NCBI RefSeq assembly: GCF_001050475.1
Contig: NZ_CP012034.1
Location: 806,001-870,000, forward strand
DNA length: 64,000 nucleotides
Direction: 5' to 3'
From: Companilactobacillus ginsenosidimutans
Lineage (GTDB): Bacteria > Bacillota > Bacilli > Lactobacillales > Lactobacillaceae
Shown: positions 32,702-42,124 of the stretch, one piece after another
Numbering within the stretch: the first letter of the stretch is position 1
Layout: each line of letters opens with the position of its first letter
Program-made: the position numbers and the translations under genes
The notes under the pieces: model-generated
Told to the model about the DNA's origin: nothing
Seen by the model: only the letters and a program-made list of their open reading frames with translations
Database searches by the model: none

Positions 32702-35700
32702 GCTATTGAACCACCTCCAAATGCAGTACTTTGATTATTAAACATCTCCCTGAATTTTTGTTCAATGATGTCAGCAGTTTGTTGACCTATTTGCTGACCA
32801 TCTCCACCAGAACCGTTAACAGTTACGTTAACTTTGATATTCTGATTGTTTACTAACTTACTGTTATCAGAATTATTGGTATTTGTCGTACTGTTCGAGT
32901 AGTCAGTCAGTCCAGAATTCAATGTGGTAAAGTCGTTGACCACCTTGGAATATCCTGGTGTTCCGTTTGCATATTGCTTGATACCGCTAAACATTCTGCT
33001 AGTTTCACGAGCAGGGACAACTTGCGAATGCTTTGGAAGTGCAACCATGATATTACGTCCTTGTGGAATAAATTGTTCGCCAGTTGGAAGTTTGATCAAC
33101 TCACGGAACATTGAACCACGTTCATCATTGACCATTGCAATTTCTTCACCAGAATCGTTAGTACCTTTGGCGTGTCGGAATATTCTAGAAACAACTGTGA
33201 CGAACGAGTGAACTACTGGACTTTGTCCATTCCATCTTAAAATAGCCCTAATAGCTGAACTTGCTGGTCCAGAAGATTTATCATGACCTTTATAGTACTT
33301 GTCTTTTTCTTTTTTGTCATTGTGTCTTTGGGTGGCATTTTGTGATTCTTTAGAAGCTTGTTTGTTATTTGAAGCATCACCTTTGTAGTCCTTGCGGTCT
33401 ACTTTTTTATCGTTGTGTCTTTGGACGGCATCCGTACTTTCCTTGGACTTCTTTTTAACGTCTTCAGCATCACCTTTAAGGTTCTTCTTATTAGCTTTCT
33501 TTTTGTTGTGCCGATTAATAGCATCCTTGGCATCATTTACAGCACCTTCAAGTTCAACATCATTACCGCCAAGCTTCTTAACAATAACTTTTTTGCCATT
33601 GTAATCCACAACAGCTTTTTCACCATTTTTGGTTTTATCAAGAATATCTTGATTCTCCGCAACTAGTTTCTTTCTATCTGCTTTTTTCATGTTCCAGCGA
33701 GTAAGTGTATTGCCTGCATCAAAAAATTTAGCCATTGCATCATCTGAATTAACAATGATGTTCTTTTGCTTCTCTGGCATGTCATTGAACGATACGTATG
33801 AGCCAACTAAGTTACCCAAATCTTTGGCAGAATTGTCAGTATTAATAATTGCATCTTTTTCATCCAGAGTTAAGCCATCCCACGTGCCAGCCTTTACCAT
33901 TGCTGCAACAACTGGTGCTGAAGCTTTATCTTGGATAATTGCATCATGAGCCTTAACATCTAACCCGTTCCACAATCCTGCTTGATAAAGTGGCTGAACA
34001 AGCTTGGCAGTTGCCTTATCATTCACGATTGCATCCTTATCGTCCAAACTCAATCCTTGCCATACTCCTGCTTGAACCATAGCTCCAATCAATTTACCAG
34101 TTGCATCATCATTTATAACTGCGTTCTTTTCATCAAGCGTTAAGCCATCCCATTGTCCTGCATCAATCAATGCATCCACAATTTTACGGCTGGCCTTGTT
34201 ATTAATGATTAAATCTTTTTGGTTGGGAGTAAGATCGTTCCATTTACCAATATTCTTCAATTGGTCAACAACTTCTGCATTACCTTTACCAGTAATAACA
34301 GCTTCCTTGGCGTGCATGCTTAACCCATTCCACGTGCCTGTTTGAGTAAGTAAATCTACTAAATCTTTCTCACCAGAAGTATTAACCAATGCTTGCTTGT
34401 CTTTCATGGACATATCGTTCCACTCGCCCGCATTGATCATAGCGATAGACAATTCTTTTTGACCTTTGGCACGTACAATTGCAGTTTGTTGTTTTGGTGT
34501 GAGTTTATCCCAGTTGTCAATATGCTTTACAACCTTAGTTAGATCTTCATCACCTTGTACACGAATCATTGTTTCCTTTTCTTTCCAAGGAAGGTCATTC
34601 CAACGTCCAGACTGTATTGCTGCTTCACCAATCATTGACTTAGCATTTGATGTGATTTTTGCATGTTTAAGCTCGAATTGAAGTTGTGCCCAACCCATAC
34701 CAGTCTTGGCTGTATCGTTGATAGTTTTTTGTGCATCAGTCTTGATTCGTCCAGTCTTAGGGTCAAGGACCATTTTATTCCATTGCTCGCCCGCTGACTT
34801 CGTGACCTTAGACATCTTAGAAGCTGTATCAGCAATACGTGAATTTGATGTGGAAATTGTGTCAGCATTCTTTTTTGACTTCTTAGTTACCTCATCATAG
34901 GATATGCCATATTCTTTTAAAGTAGCCTTAATATCAGCAACACTATGGCCAGCTTGTTTTGCAAGCTCAACGTATTTCTTACCTTGCTTGTCCATAGAAG
35001 TACTATGTTCGTCACTCAACTTACTCATAGCTTTTTGATAATCTTTTTCACTGATCAATCCCTGTTTTCTAAGGTTTTTGATCATTGAACTTTGCTTTTT
35101 ATACTCTGACTGTTCTTTCTTAAAAGCACCCTGTAATGTTTTTACACGCTGTCCAGCTTGAATTGTGGTTAGTTTCTCCACATCAGAATTCAGAGCTTTT
35201 TCAACTTCTGTTTTCTTTTTACCGGATATTCCAAGAAGTTTGATCTCATCATCATTCATTTTTTTCTTGGAATTTAGAATGTATTGATTTTCGTCATCAG
35301 TGTACCCACGGTGTTTTTTTGCAGCATTTTTAACAATGTCATTAACGTTGTCACTAGTTTGCTTAGCGTTCTTTTTAATTTTCTCATTGTTTTTCTTTTG
35401 CTTTTCCGCAGCTTTACCAACTATTTCAGCAACATCATCTGGCAATCCTTTTAGGCCTTCGGTAAGTTTCTTATTAGCGTCATCAGCTGTTTGACTAATT
35501 TGGTCAGACATGCCTTTAAATGACTTACCAATAGAACTTGCGCTCTCACTGGCATTATCATCAAATTCTTTTAATGCTTGACTTGCTTGGCCATTAAAAT
35601 CTTTCATGTGGGTGAGTGCTGTATCGGCTTTCTTACCAACCGTAGTTCCCCACTTGCTGGTTTCAACGCTTGATTCCCAAGCTTGTTTACCCCACGAATT

Positions 35701-37650
35701 CCAAGCCCAAACACCACCAGCGACTGCAGCAACTACTCCTGCAATTCCTAATGCAACCGGTCCAGACATTAAAGCAAATCCACTTGCTGCACCTGCGGCA
35801 CCTTCCATGCCTCCCGCTAATGTTGCTGCGCCACTTGCACCTTCGACTGCTGCGCTGCCAACTGTAGTAGCTGCTTTAGCAGCAGTTGCAGTTTTACCTG
35901 CAAATAGAGTAGCACCTTCAGCTCCTGAACTAAACATAGACAACAGTTTTGTTCCTGCACTTGATGTCCGATTAAAAGCCACCATTGTATTTCCAATTCC
36001 CTTGGCCAATAGTCCTACCGAACCTGTAGTTACTTTACTAATCGTCCCTATTCCTTGCATTGTTTTTGCAACAGGTCCAATTGCAGCAACTAACGCTACT
36101 GATTTCAATATTGTTTGTTGTTGAGAATCGTCTAATTCAGCAAATTTCTTTACCACATTAGTCAAATCTTTGACCAGTGGCATAAGTGTAGGTGTCAATT
36201 TCTCACCAACTGTGATAGCTAAGACATGCAATGATTCTTTAAATCTTGCAATTTTGGAAGCTGATGTATTGTTCATGGTGTCAGCAATCTCTTTAGTCGA
36301 ACCACTGGCTTCTTTAGTCTTCTTGGTCAAGTCGGTTAAAGCACCACCACCTTCATTGATAAGTGCATTCATACCTGCTTGTGCTTCTGTACCAAATGCC
36401 ATAGCAACGGCACTGGCTTTTTGCTCTTTCGTCCAACCCTGCGTATTGGTTTTGATCTTGTCCAATATTTCGGGAAGTGTGAGAGAGTGATTTTTAAAGT
36501 CTTCCACATTAATGCCAAGTTCTTTAAATCCTTGAACGTTCTGTCTACTTGGCTTCATCAAACGTGTCAATGCTGAACGCAATGCAGTACCAGCAACTGA
36601 ACCTTCAATACCTTGATTACTCATCAAACCAATTGCTGCTGCAGTCTCTTCAAGCGAGATACCAGCAGAATGAGCAGTAGGACCAACGTAAGTCATGGCA
36701 TCACCCATGTCAGTAAATCCTGCAGCAGTTGCATTAGCTGTATAAGTCAAACTATCAGTAACACGTTCAGTGTTTTTAAGCATTCCTGCAGTGCTGTTAG
36801 ACTTCAAGCCAAATTGTTCAAGTGTTGAAGTTGAAACAGTCATAACATCATTGAAGTCGTCACCAGAAGCTTTGGCAGCATTCAATATGGAAGGCATTGC
36901 TCCCATTGTTTGGTTAGCTGAATATCCACGCTTTACAAGCTCTGTCATACCAGCATTGATTTTATCAGTTGAAACACCATACTCTGTTGCCCATTTCTTA
37001 CTTGCATCAGACATTTGTGTCATCTCTGATTTAACTTGAGATGCACTCTCACCATTAGCTTTCAGAAGTGGTGCAATATTAGCGATCTGTGAATTAAAAT
37101 CAATAGCTGATTTAGCAGCATAACCAAAACCTGCTACAATTGGTGCAGTAACTCGTGTAGTCATGGTATTACCAATGGAACCCATCTTGTCACTAAATCT
37201 ACCCATCTTGCCACTGACTTCAGTTAGCCTAGTTCCAACCTTGTAAAAGCCATTTTCCTGCAACGCAATCTGTTTATTTGTTTTGCCCATTGCAGCGTCC
37301 AACTGCATCATGTTTGCCTTTGTCTTATTGACTTGAGCAGCGGCGTTTTGTTGTCTACGTGTTAGCTTCTCTTGTTCCCCGGACGTCGAGGCTGTTTGTT
37401 TGGACAATCTAGCGTAAGTTGCTTCTTGCTCTTTTAATCGTGCTTGATAGTTTCGCATTTGCTGTTGCATTGTGGAATAGTTAGCTTTCAAGCCATTTAA
37501 ACTATTGCCGTATGCTTTAGCGGCAGCATCTTGAGTTTTTAAAGCAGCGTTTGTATTTTTGATCGTGGAAGTTAGTGCAGCAGAAGATTGTTTAAACGGG
37601 TCAATGTTTAACGTGACCGTTGCAGCTAAATGTCCTAAGCTTCCTGCCAT
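32698..37650 (-). CDS. Tail tape measure protein
   Basis: 1650 residues, the largest phage gene here. It sets tail length and is ejected with the DNA. There is an N-terminal coiled coil (1-130), then a TP901-type core with GLMSNQGIEGSVAGTALRSAL at about 340-360, hydrophobic segments near 560-665, a long charged coiled coil, and ten tandem 30-residue repeats at about 1003-1308. Near the C-terminus two shorter repeats centre on QRHNDKK. The ATG is 16 bases past the end of the frameshifted chaperone. Confidence 0.95.
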   Translation of the reverse strand: MAGSLGHLAATVTLNIDPFKQSSAALTSTIKNTNAALKTQDAAAKAYGNSLNGLKANYSTMQQQMRNYQARLKEQEATYARLSKQTASTSGEQEKLTRRQQNAAAQVNKTKANMMQLDAAMGKTNKQIALQENGFYKVGTRLTEVSGKMGRFSDKMGSIGNTMTTRVTAPIVAGFGYAAKSAIDFNSQIANIAPLLKANGESASQVKSEMTQMSDASKKWATEYGVSTDKINAGMTELVKRGYSANQTMGAMPSILNAAKASGDDFNDVMTVSTSTLEQFGLKSNSTAGMLKNTERVTDSLTYTANATAAGFTDMGDAMTYVGPTAHSAGISLEETAAAIGLMSNQGIEGSVAGTALRSALTRLMKPSRQNVQGFKELGINVEDFKNHSLTLPEILDKIKTNTQGWTKEQKASAVAMAFGTEAQAGMNALINEGGGALTDLTKKTKEASGSTKEIADTMNNTSASKIARFKESLHVLAITVGEKLTPTLMPLVKDLTNVVKKFAELDDSQQQTILKSVALVAAIGPVAKTMQGIGTISKVTTGSVGLLAKGIGNTMVAFNRTSSAGTKLLSMFSSGAEGATLFAGKTATAAKAATTVGSAAVEGASGAATLAGGMEGAAGAASGFALMSGPVALGIAGVVAAVAGGVWAWNSWGKQAWESSVETSKWGTTVGKKADTALTHMKDFNGQASQALKEFDDNASESASSIGKSFKGMSDQISQTADDANKKLTEGLKGLPDDVAEIVGKAAEKQKKNNEKIKKNAKQTSDNVNDIVKNAAKKHRGYTDDENQYILNSKKKMNDDEIKLLGISGKKKTEVEKALNSDVEKLTTIQAGQRVKTLQGAFKKEQSEYKKQSSMIKNLRKQGLISEKDYQKAMSKLSDEHSTSMDKQGKKYVELAKQAGHSVADIKATLKEYGISYDEVTKKSKKNADTISTSNSRIADTASKMSKVTKSAGEQWNKMVLDPKTGRIKTDAQKTINDTAKTGMGWAQLQFELKHAKITSNAKSMIGEAAIQSGRWNDLPWKEKETMIRVQGDEDLTKVVKHIDNWDKLTPKQQTAIVRAKGQKELSIAMINAGEWNDMSMKDKQALVNTSGEKDLVDLLTQTGTWNGLSMHAKEAVITGKGNAEVVDQLKNIGKWNDLTPNQKDLIINNKASRKIVDALIDAGQWDGLTLDEKNAVINDDATGKLIGAMVQAGVWQGLSLDDKDAIVNDKATAKLVQPLYQAGLWNGLDVKAHDAIIQDKASAPVVAAMVKAGTWDGLTLDEKDAIINTDNSAKDLGNLVGSYVSFNDMPEKQKNIIVNSDDAMAKFFDAGNTLTRWNMKKADRKKLVAENQDILDKTKNGEKAVVDYNGKKVIVKKLGGNDVELEGAVNDAKDAINRHNKKKANKKNLKGDAEDVKKKSKESTDAVQRHNDKKVDRKDYKGDASNNKQASKESQNATQRHNDKKEKDKYYKGHDKSSGPASSAIRAILRWNGQSPVVHSFVTVVSRIFRHAKGTNDSGEEIAMVNDERGSMFRELIKLPTGEQFIPQGRNIMVALPKHSQVVPARETSRMFSGIKQYANGTPGYSKVVNDFTTLNSGLTDYSNSTTNTNNSDNSKLVNNQNIKVNVTVNGSGGDGQQIGQQTADIIEQKFREMFNNQSTAFGGGSIA
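33725..34640 (-). repeat. Ten tandem 30-codon repeats in the tape measure gene
   Basis: Each unit has the plan xxxxAGxWxGLSxxxKxAIIxxxAxxxLV. Unit starts read GRWNDLPWKEKE, DNWDKLTPKQQ, GEWNDMSMKDK, GTWNGLSMHAK, GKWNDLTPNQK, GQWDGLTLDEK, GVWQGLSLDDK, GLWNGLDVKAH, GTWDGLTLDEK and a degenerate final SFNDMPEKQK. The DNA has drifted, so this is an old expansion. Confidence 0.88.
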
Positions 37651-37666
37651 ATTCTAACCCCTCTCT

Positions 37667-38184
37667 TTAAGCAAACAAGAACGGGAACGCTCTATCGATA
37701 GTAGTTTCTTTCTCTTCGTAAATATGGTTCAACCTGTGGACATCGTCCATAGTCATTTTGTCTAAATCAGACAACTTGTAATCCTGTTGCATCATACTTT
37801 TGTAAAAACTATCGATATTATCGAGCGAATCCGTAAGTGATTGCTTTGTTATTTTTTTGCTTTACCTTCGTCAACTTCATCATCGTTAGGTGTTCCCAGT
37901 GCATCATCAATAGCTTTGGAAACTTCTGTCATAGCCTTTCCATCAGCACCGTTTAAAACATCTTGACGTGAGAACTGGTTGTTCCAGAAATTAACAGCAA
38001 AATCGGCTACTTCTTCTGAATTCTTTAAAAATTGTTTATCGGTTGGACCATCATCATCTTGATACATAGCCACTTGATGTTGCTGTAAGATCAATGCTCT
38101 TGTGATTTCCTTCAAATATGGTGGCTCTGTTCGTTTAAATTCTTCTAACTTGCCATCAATTCGCAATTTAATTTTATATACCAT
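37667..38184 (-). CDS. Tail assembly chaperone, -1 frameshift product (gpGT type)
   Basis: The short chaperone ends GCA AAA AAA TAA. A -1 slip on the A-AAA-AAA heptamer (37858-37852) opens a frame that starts ITKQSLTDSLDN and ends at TAA 37669-37667, giving about 172 residues. The added 61 residues are helical and include KLSDLDKMTMDDVHRLNHI. This is the lambda G/GT arrangement, found next to tape measure genes in most siphoviruses. The extension has no start codon or ribosome binding site of its own, which supports frameshifting. Confidence 0.85.
37849..38184 (-). CDS. Tail assembly chaperone, short form (gpG type)
   Basis: 111 residues (MVYKIKLRIDGKLEEFKRTE), the in-frame product that ends at TAA 37851-37849. 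By analogy with lambda it coats the tape measure protein with the longer form until the tube polymerises. Terminator-like stems lie upstream. Confidence 0.85.
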   Translation of the reverse strand: MVYKIKLRIDGKLEEFKRTEPPYLKEITRALILQQHQVAMYQDDDGPTDKQFLKNSEEVADFAVNFWNNQFSRQDVLNGADGKAMTEVSKAIDDALGTPNDDEVDEGKAKK

Positions 38185-38197
38185 TGATTTCTCCTAT

Positions 38198-38224
38198 AAA
38201 AAAGCCGAGACATTTCATCTCGAC
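38198..38224 (-). terminator. Terminator hairpin between the CotH-like and chaperone genes
   Basis: GTCGAGA pairs with TCTCGGC (one G-U) and is followed by six T on the minus strand. It sits inside the late operon, so it may lower rather than stop expression of the tail genes downstream. Confidence 0.7.
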
Positions 38225-38279
38225 TTAATTAGTTTATTCCGACCGCCACCGCTACCAGACAGGGAGTATGCTGTATTTC

Positions 38280-39986
38280 TTAAACTGTAAATTCAGGTAC
38301 GTCTACTTTCGGACTGTCTATATTTTCTTCTCTATAAATCAAATAGTAATCACCCGTATTTACTTTTGTACCAGACGTTAGTCCAGTGATTGTTATCTCT
38401 TTTGAAGCATCAGATTTTGACACTTGATTTCCAGATTTATCAAACAATATCAAAGACTCATTATCTCTATTAGCATATTGTTCTCCATCTTTGATATGAA
38501 CCCCTTGCTCATCTGACTCAACGGAAACCTTATCCGGTGGCAAGATATTTTTATTAGAGTTTTCATATCCTCCAGGAAATCCATTTGCATATTGTCTTGC
38601 AACAATTTTAAAACCATCTTTAGCTTGCTGATCCATAAAGTTAAGACCGTCATCAATGCCTTGCTCAATTTGTTCATAGGTGGCGTACTTGCGACTTGGA
38701 ATATCTGGCCATACGTTTTTATCCAATGTATAGCCATATTCCCCAACCTTGGTTTTAAAGTCATCTAGAATTTTTACGATGTTTTCCTTTGTAAACACAT
38801 TTTTGCGCAAGTCATTCCAACGTTTAACAGCGACGTCCGGATAACTAAGGAACGCAAGTTTTAACAACTTGTTTCCAACTACCCAGCCTTTTCTTGAATA
38901 ATCAGTTAATCCACCGAAAGTTAGATCAAACGCTCCATCCATATCATATGGGAGCATGAAAAACATTTCTCCATTTAGAGACAAATACCCAACATTGTTA
39001 CAAACATTGTCTTGTGCATTCATGAAGTTCATTAGTAAACCATAATCAATGACATTGTAAATGTTATATCGCTCGCCATAATTTTGTTTAAACGAGTCAA
39101 AACCATAAAATTGAGTAAACGCGATCCAATTATAAACTGCTTGTTGAGCAGTAGTTAGACGATCACCTTCATCTGGAGTTTCAAGTTTGAAATCACCAGA
39201 TGAACCATCAAGCTTAGCATTGACGTCCCAACCCATTGTGACATTACCCCAGCCTTTGGCATTCATCTGAATTGCCTTTATATCTGTGTCTTGTACATTA
39301 GTCATTTCGGTAGTGTTATCAAGATTAAATGTATAAAGTCCCATGAATTCATCATTTATACGTACTTCACATGGAAAACCGTCGATTGAACCGTACATTC
39401 CGTTTGAAGCCAGTTTTTTATACACGTCGTCTTGTCCCAAAATATCAACCGTACTTGGGTCCGCCATTACCTGCTTCCACAGTTTTGCTCCCACAATATT
39501 TCTAACATGCGTTGAATCAACGTAGTCAGCTTTCAATACATATTTATTTGTGGCATACCACTCATCAGAAACCTGTACTGGTTTCTTTGTGGAATATGTG
39601 TCATCAGTATAGATTTTCATAGAGTAATTTTTCTTTGAATAATTGATTGAACTCATACCTTGCCAACCAACTTTAACAAATCCTTCAAAGTTATATTTAT
39701 TTGAAGGATCAGTATATTTCACAGAAAGCTCTTTCTTATCGTCTTTCGACATACCTGACACGTCTCCAAAAAATTCCACTAGCGGGAGAGTCATTGTTGA
39801 TTGAGTGACATATGTTTCTGGCACATCAATTTCCGGACTTTCTCCGGCACTATTTTTGTATGATGCTTTAAAATCACCATTCTCTATTTTTGTACCTGCT
39901 TGAATGTCACTCGTAAAAGACACCGAGTCACTTTCAGATTGAGCGATGATTTTTCCATCTTTTTTAATAATCAATTTCTTAGACAT
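38280..39986 (-). CDS. CotH-kinase-like protein in the tail module
   Basis: 568 residues. The core (about 70-440) matches the CotH family of atypical kinases: YVLKADYVDSTHVRNIVGAK, then FPCEVRINDEFMGLYTF and FFMLPYDMDGAFDLTFGG, the counterparts of the spore-coat CotH motifs for nucleotide and metal binding. The ends hold two similar Ig-like modules, each with GTK(I/V)xxGD(F/Y) and SPxxDVPE. Such modules suggest attachment to the virion surface. GGAGGTG precedes ATG 39986. It lies between the major tail protein and chaperone genes, an uncommon place for such a gene. Kinase activity is inference. Confidence 0.75.
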   Translation of the reverse strand: MSKKLIIKKDGKIIAQSESDSVSFTSDIQAGTKIENGDFKASYKNSAGESPEIDVPETYVTQSTMTLPLVEFFGDVSGMSKDDKKELSVKYTDPSNKYNFEGFVKVGWQGMSSINYSKKNYSMKIYTDDTYSTKKPVQVSDEWYATNKYVLKADYVDSTHVRNIVGAKLWKQVMADPSTVDILGQDDVYKKLASNGMYGSIDGFPCEVRINDEFMGLYTFNLDNTTEMTNVQDTDIKAIQMNAKGWGNVTMGWDVNAKLDGSSGDFKLETPDEGDRLTTAQQAVYNWIAFTQFYGFDSFKQNYGERYNIYNVIDYGLLMNFMNAQDNVCNNVGYLSLNGEMFFMLPYDMDGAFDLTFGGLTDYSRKGWVVGNKLLKLAFLSYPDVAVKRWNDLRKNVFTKENIVKILDDFKTKVGEYGYTLDKNVWPDIPSRKYATYEQIEQGIDDGLNFMDQQAKDGFKIVARQYANGFPGGYENSNKNILPPDKVSVESDEQGVHIKDGEQYANRDNESLILFDKSGNQVSKSDASKEITITGLTSGTKVNTGDYYLIYREENIDSPKVDVPEFTV

Positions 39987-40049
39987 TAATCATCACCTCC
40001 AAGTACGTTAATAGTTATTTGACTATCATTTGCTTTAATTGACGCCTTT

Positions 40050-40643
40050 TTAGGCTTTACTGGGAATTTCGTCTAAGGCCTTCAAATCATCTTCACTCTT
40101 AGCAAATACGTATTGTTTGAATGAAGCAAGATCAAACTCTTCACTGTCTTCACGACCGATAATAACCATCATGCCATCATCAGCATCTCCACGTGGTGCA
40201 AACGTACCAGTTGATTCATCTGCTTGTGGATCTGGTGTTCCGTCAACAGTCTTAGTATCGATACCTGGAAGTGAGAACTTACCTTTGAGCATACCAACCC
40301 AAACACCTTTTCCATCTTCCATCTTAGTCTTGAATACTACGGCGATATCATTAGGTACAAGGTTCTTGTTGTACAATTCAACGCCTTTCTTAACATTGAT
40401 ACCAAACCAATCTTTACGTGCATCTGATGTAATATCGTAAATTTTTACGTCTAGCGTTGCTTCTGAAATACCACCAGATAAAACAACGTAAGGACCATCA
40501 TCAGCTGCGATCGATTTCAATTCATTTTTTAGGTCCATCTTAACTTCTGTTAAGCCTGGAAGTGCTTTCTCTTCACCAGGTACAAAATCATCTTCAACTA
40601 ATCCATAACTGAAATGTGATGCACCAAATTTAACTTTTCCCAT
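40050..40643 (-). CDS. Major tail protein (phi13 family)
   Basis: 197 residues (MGKVKFGASHFSYGLVEDD). Forms the tail tube as stacked hexamers. GLTEVKMDLKNELKSIAADDGPY and EATLDVKIYD are typical of the Gram-positive siphovirus tube family. A strong terminator hairpin lies just upstream, which may set its level apart from the neck genes. Confidence 0.87.
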   Translation of the reverse strand: MGKVKFGASHFSYGLVEDDFVPGEEKALPGLTEVKMDLKNELKSIAADDGPYVVLSGGISEATLDVKIYDITSDARKDWFGINVKKGVELYNKNLVPNDIAVVFKTKMEDGKGVWVGMLKGKFSLPGIDTKTVDGTPDPQADESTGTFAPRGDADDGMMVIIGREDSEEFDLASFKQYVFAKSEDDLKALDEIPSKA

Positions 40644-40677
40644 TGTTAATACCTCTTTATTTAATATTTTTTTTGCA

Positions 40678-40710
40678 TAAAAAAAGGACTTACTGATTAA
40701 GCAAGTCCTT
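40678..40710 (-). terminator. Terminator hairpin overlapping a stop codon upstream of the major tail gene
   Basis: AAGGACTT (last codons of the upstream gene) pairs with AAGTCCTT, followed by seven T. The stop TAA (40699-40697) is inside the loop, so a translating ribosome would mask the hairpin. Confidence 0.78.
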
Positions 40711-41107
40711 GAAATTCATAATTACTTTGGACCATAAGTAGGTCCGTCATGTCTGGATCGGTAGCACGATATTTGTAGTAGCGTTCAAATCCAAATGAAC
40801 GCATTAACTTATATATCAACCGTTCCATATCAACTGATTCTTGAGCTTTAGTTTTAACTATCCAGAAATCTATTTGAAAACGTGGATATTCGATAATTCG
40901 TTCATCATCAGCATAGTCAGCCAAGTCACCTGGGATAGATGTAATTCTTATCCACGGTGCATTCTTATTCTGAACAAACGAATTGACTGGTGTACCCACA
41001 AATATTGGATTATTAGATAGTCGCTTACCTCTTACATCATTCATAAAATCAGTCAATGAAGTGCTTTGGTTTAAAAACTTATATACGTCATATTCTGAAA
41101 TTGTCAT
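40697..41107 (-). CDS. Tail terminator-position protein (DUF806-like)
   Basis: 136 residues (MTISEYDVYKFLNQST). The place between the HK97 gp10-like gene and the major tail gene is that of tail terminator proteins, and IEYPRFQIDFWIVKTKAQES fits the DUF806 family of lactic phages. It overlaps the upstream gene by four bases. The final codons form part of a terminator stem. Confidence 0.7.
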   Translation of the reverse strand: MTISEYDVYKFLNQSTSLTDFMNDVRGKRLSNNPIFVGTPVNSFVQNKNAPWIRITSIPGDLADYADDERIIEYPRFQIDFWIVKTKAQESVDMERLIYKLMRSFGFERYYKYRATDPDMTDLLMVQSNYEFQGLA

Positions 41108-41475
41108 ACTTGTAAATTATCCTTAAAAATTTGTAGTACTTGACCACGTGTCTGTTCTTGAGTTTCCTCAATAAAATGCTGTGGCTCTTGCTTAGATGTG
41201 CCCGAGTTAGGAAAGTGAGCAATTGGACCTTTGACCTTGTCATAACCAACTGGTGCTTGATATTCACCAGTCTTAATGGACACGCTACCAACTTTCATAT
41301 GTTGTTTAAGGTGTCCTTTACCACTGTGGTCAATTGGTGAAACTGGGGTGTTTTCTGCCAGTTGCTCGCCAAAAAATCTAGCGCCTTCACGTACTGACTT
41401 TCTAGCTTTCCTATCAAATCCAGCTTCTAATGTTTTAACGTTATTCAACATCTCTTCAATACCTGTGACTGGCAT
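41104..41475 (-). CDS. HK97 gp10-family neck/tail completion protein
   Basis: 123 residues. The middle has ENTPVSPIDHSGKGHLKQHMK followed by an acidic/aromatic tail, as in the gp10 family. It joins head to tail. It overlaps neighbours on both sides. Confidence 0.82.
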   Translation of the reverse strand: MPVTGIEEMLNNVKTLEAGFDRKARKSVREGARFFGEQLAENTPVSPIDHSGKGHLKQHMKVGSVSIKTGEYQAPVGYDKVKGPIAHFPNSGTSKQEPQHFIEETQEQTRGQVLQIFKDNLQV

Positions 41476-41807
41476 TATTCCACCGCCTTACAAGCTATCT
41501 TTGTGACATTTCGTTTGTCATAGTCTGGATCAATACTATCTATCCCATACTCTTTGCCACGCCAAATAACGTGCCACATGGAATCAATAGGAATACCAAT
41601 CTCAAACTTGATAGCAAAATTAGGCGATTCTTTACGTATCCCAACTTTAGTAGACGGGTCACGAAATTCCCGCATTGGTGTGTTTAACAGCTCCGCCCAG
41701 CAGGAATATTCCGTGGTTTTCTCTTCTTCGGTAGGTACGCCAAATTCTGTAACACCTGGCTTTTTAGAGATGAATTCAATACGTTCAGTCATGTGTGTCA
41801 ATCTCAT
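41475..41807 (-). CDS. Head closure protein (SPP1 gp16-like)
   Basis: 110 residues. TERIEFISKKPG, YSCWAELLNTPMREF and WRGKEYGIDSIDPDYDKR follow the head-tail stopper family. GGGAGTG precedes the ATG, which overlaps the upstream gene. Confidence 0.82.
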   Translation of the reverse strand: MRLTHMTERIEFISKKPGVTEFGVPTEEEKTTEYSCWAELLNTPMREFRDPSTKVGIRKESPNFAIKFEIGIPIDSMWHVIWRGKEYGIDSIDPDYDKRNVTKIACKAVE

Positions 41808-42121
41808 TGTTCATCACTCCCCAATTCGGTACGGAGCTGATTAATAACATTAACGACCGTTGTATTTTGCAACGGAAACCGCATGACTTCTGAACCCGTA
41901 CCACGATAGTAGTAATCTTCTTCCACGTACTTCATCAGTGCCACGAAAAAACGGCTATCCTTAATGAGTTCAGCGGGAGTGAGATCAGTGTCAATAGCTC
42001 GTGCAATCTCCATTGAGCCAGAATCAACTAACTGTTTTAAAACATCATCATCAAATGATTGGTCAATTTTGCAGTAGTTTTTTAACGTTGCAAATTGCTC
42101 TTCATTAAGTAGGTCTGTCAT
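41804..42121 (-). CDS. Head-tail connector (gp6-like adaptor)
   Basis: 105 residues, helical, with an N-terminal LKNYCKIDQSFDDDVLKQLVDSG typical of gp6/gp15-like adaptors that bind the portal. The start lies just past the end of the candidate capsid extension. Confidence 0.8.
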   Translation of the reverse strand: MTDLLNEEQFATLKNYCKIDQSFDDDVLKQLVDSGSMEIARAIDTDLTPAELIKDSRFFVALMKYVEEDYYYRGTGSEVMRFPLQNTTVVNVINQLRTELGSDEQ

Positions 42122-42124
42122 AAG

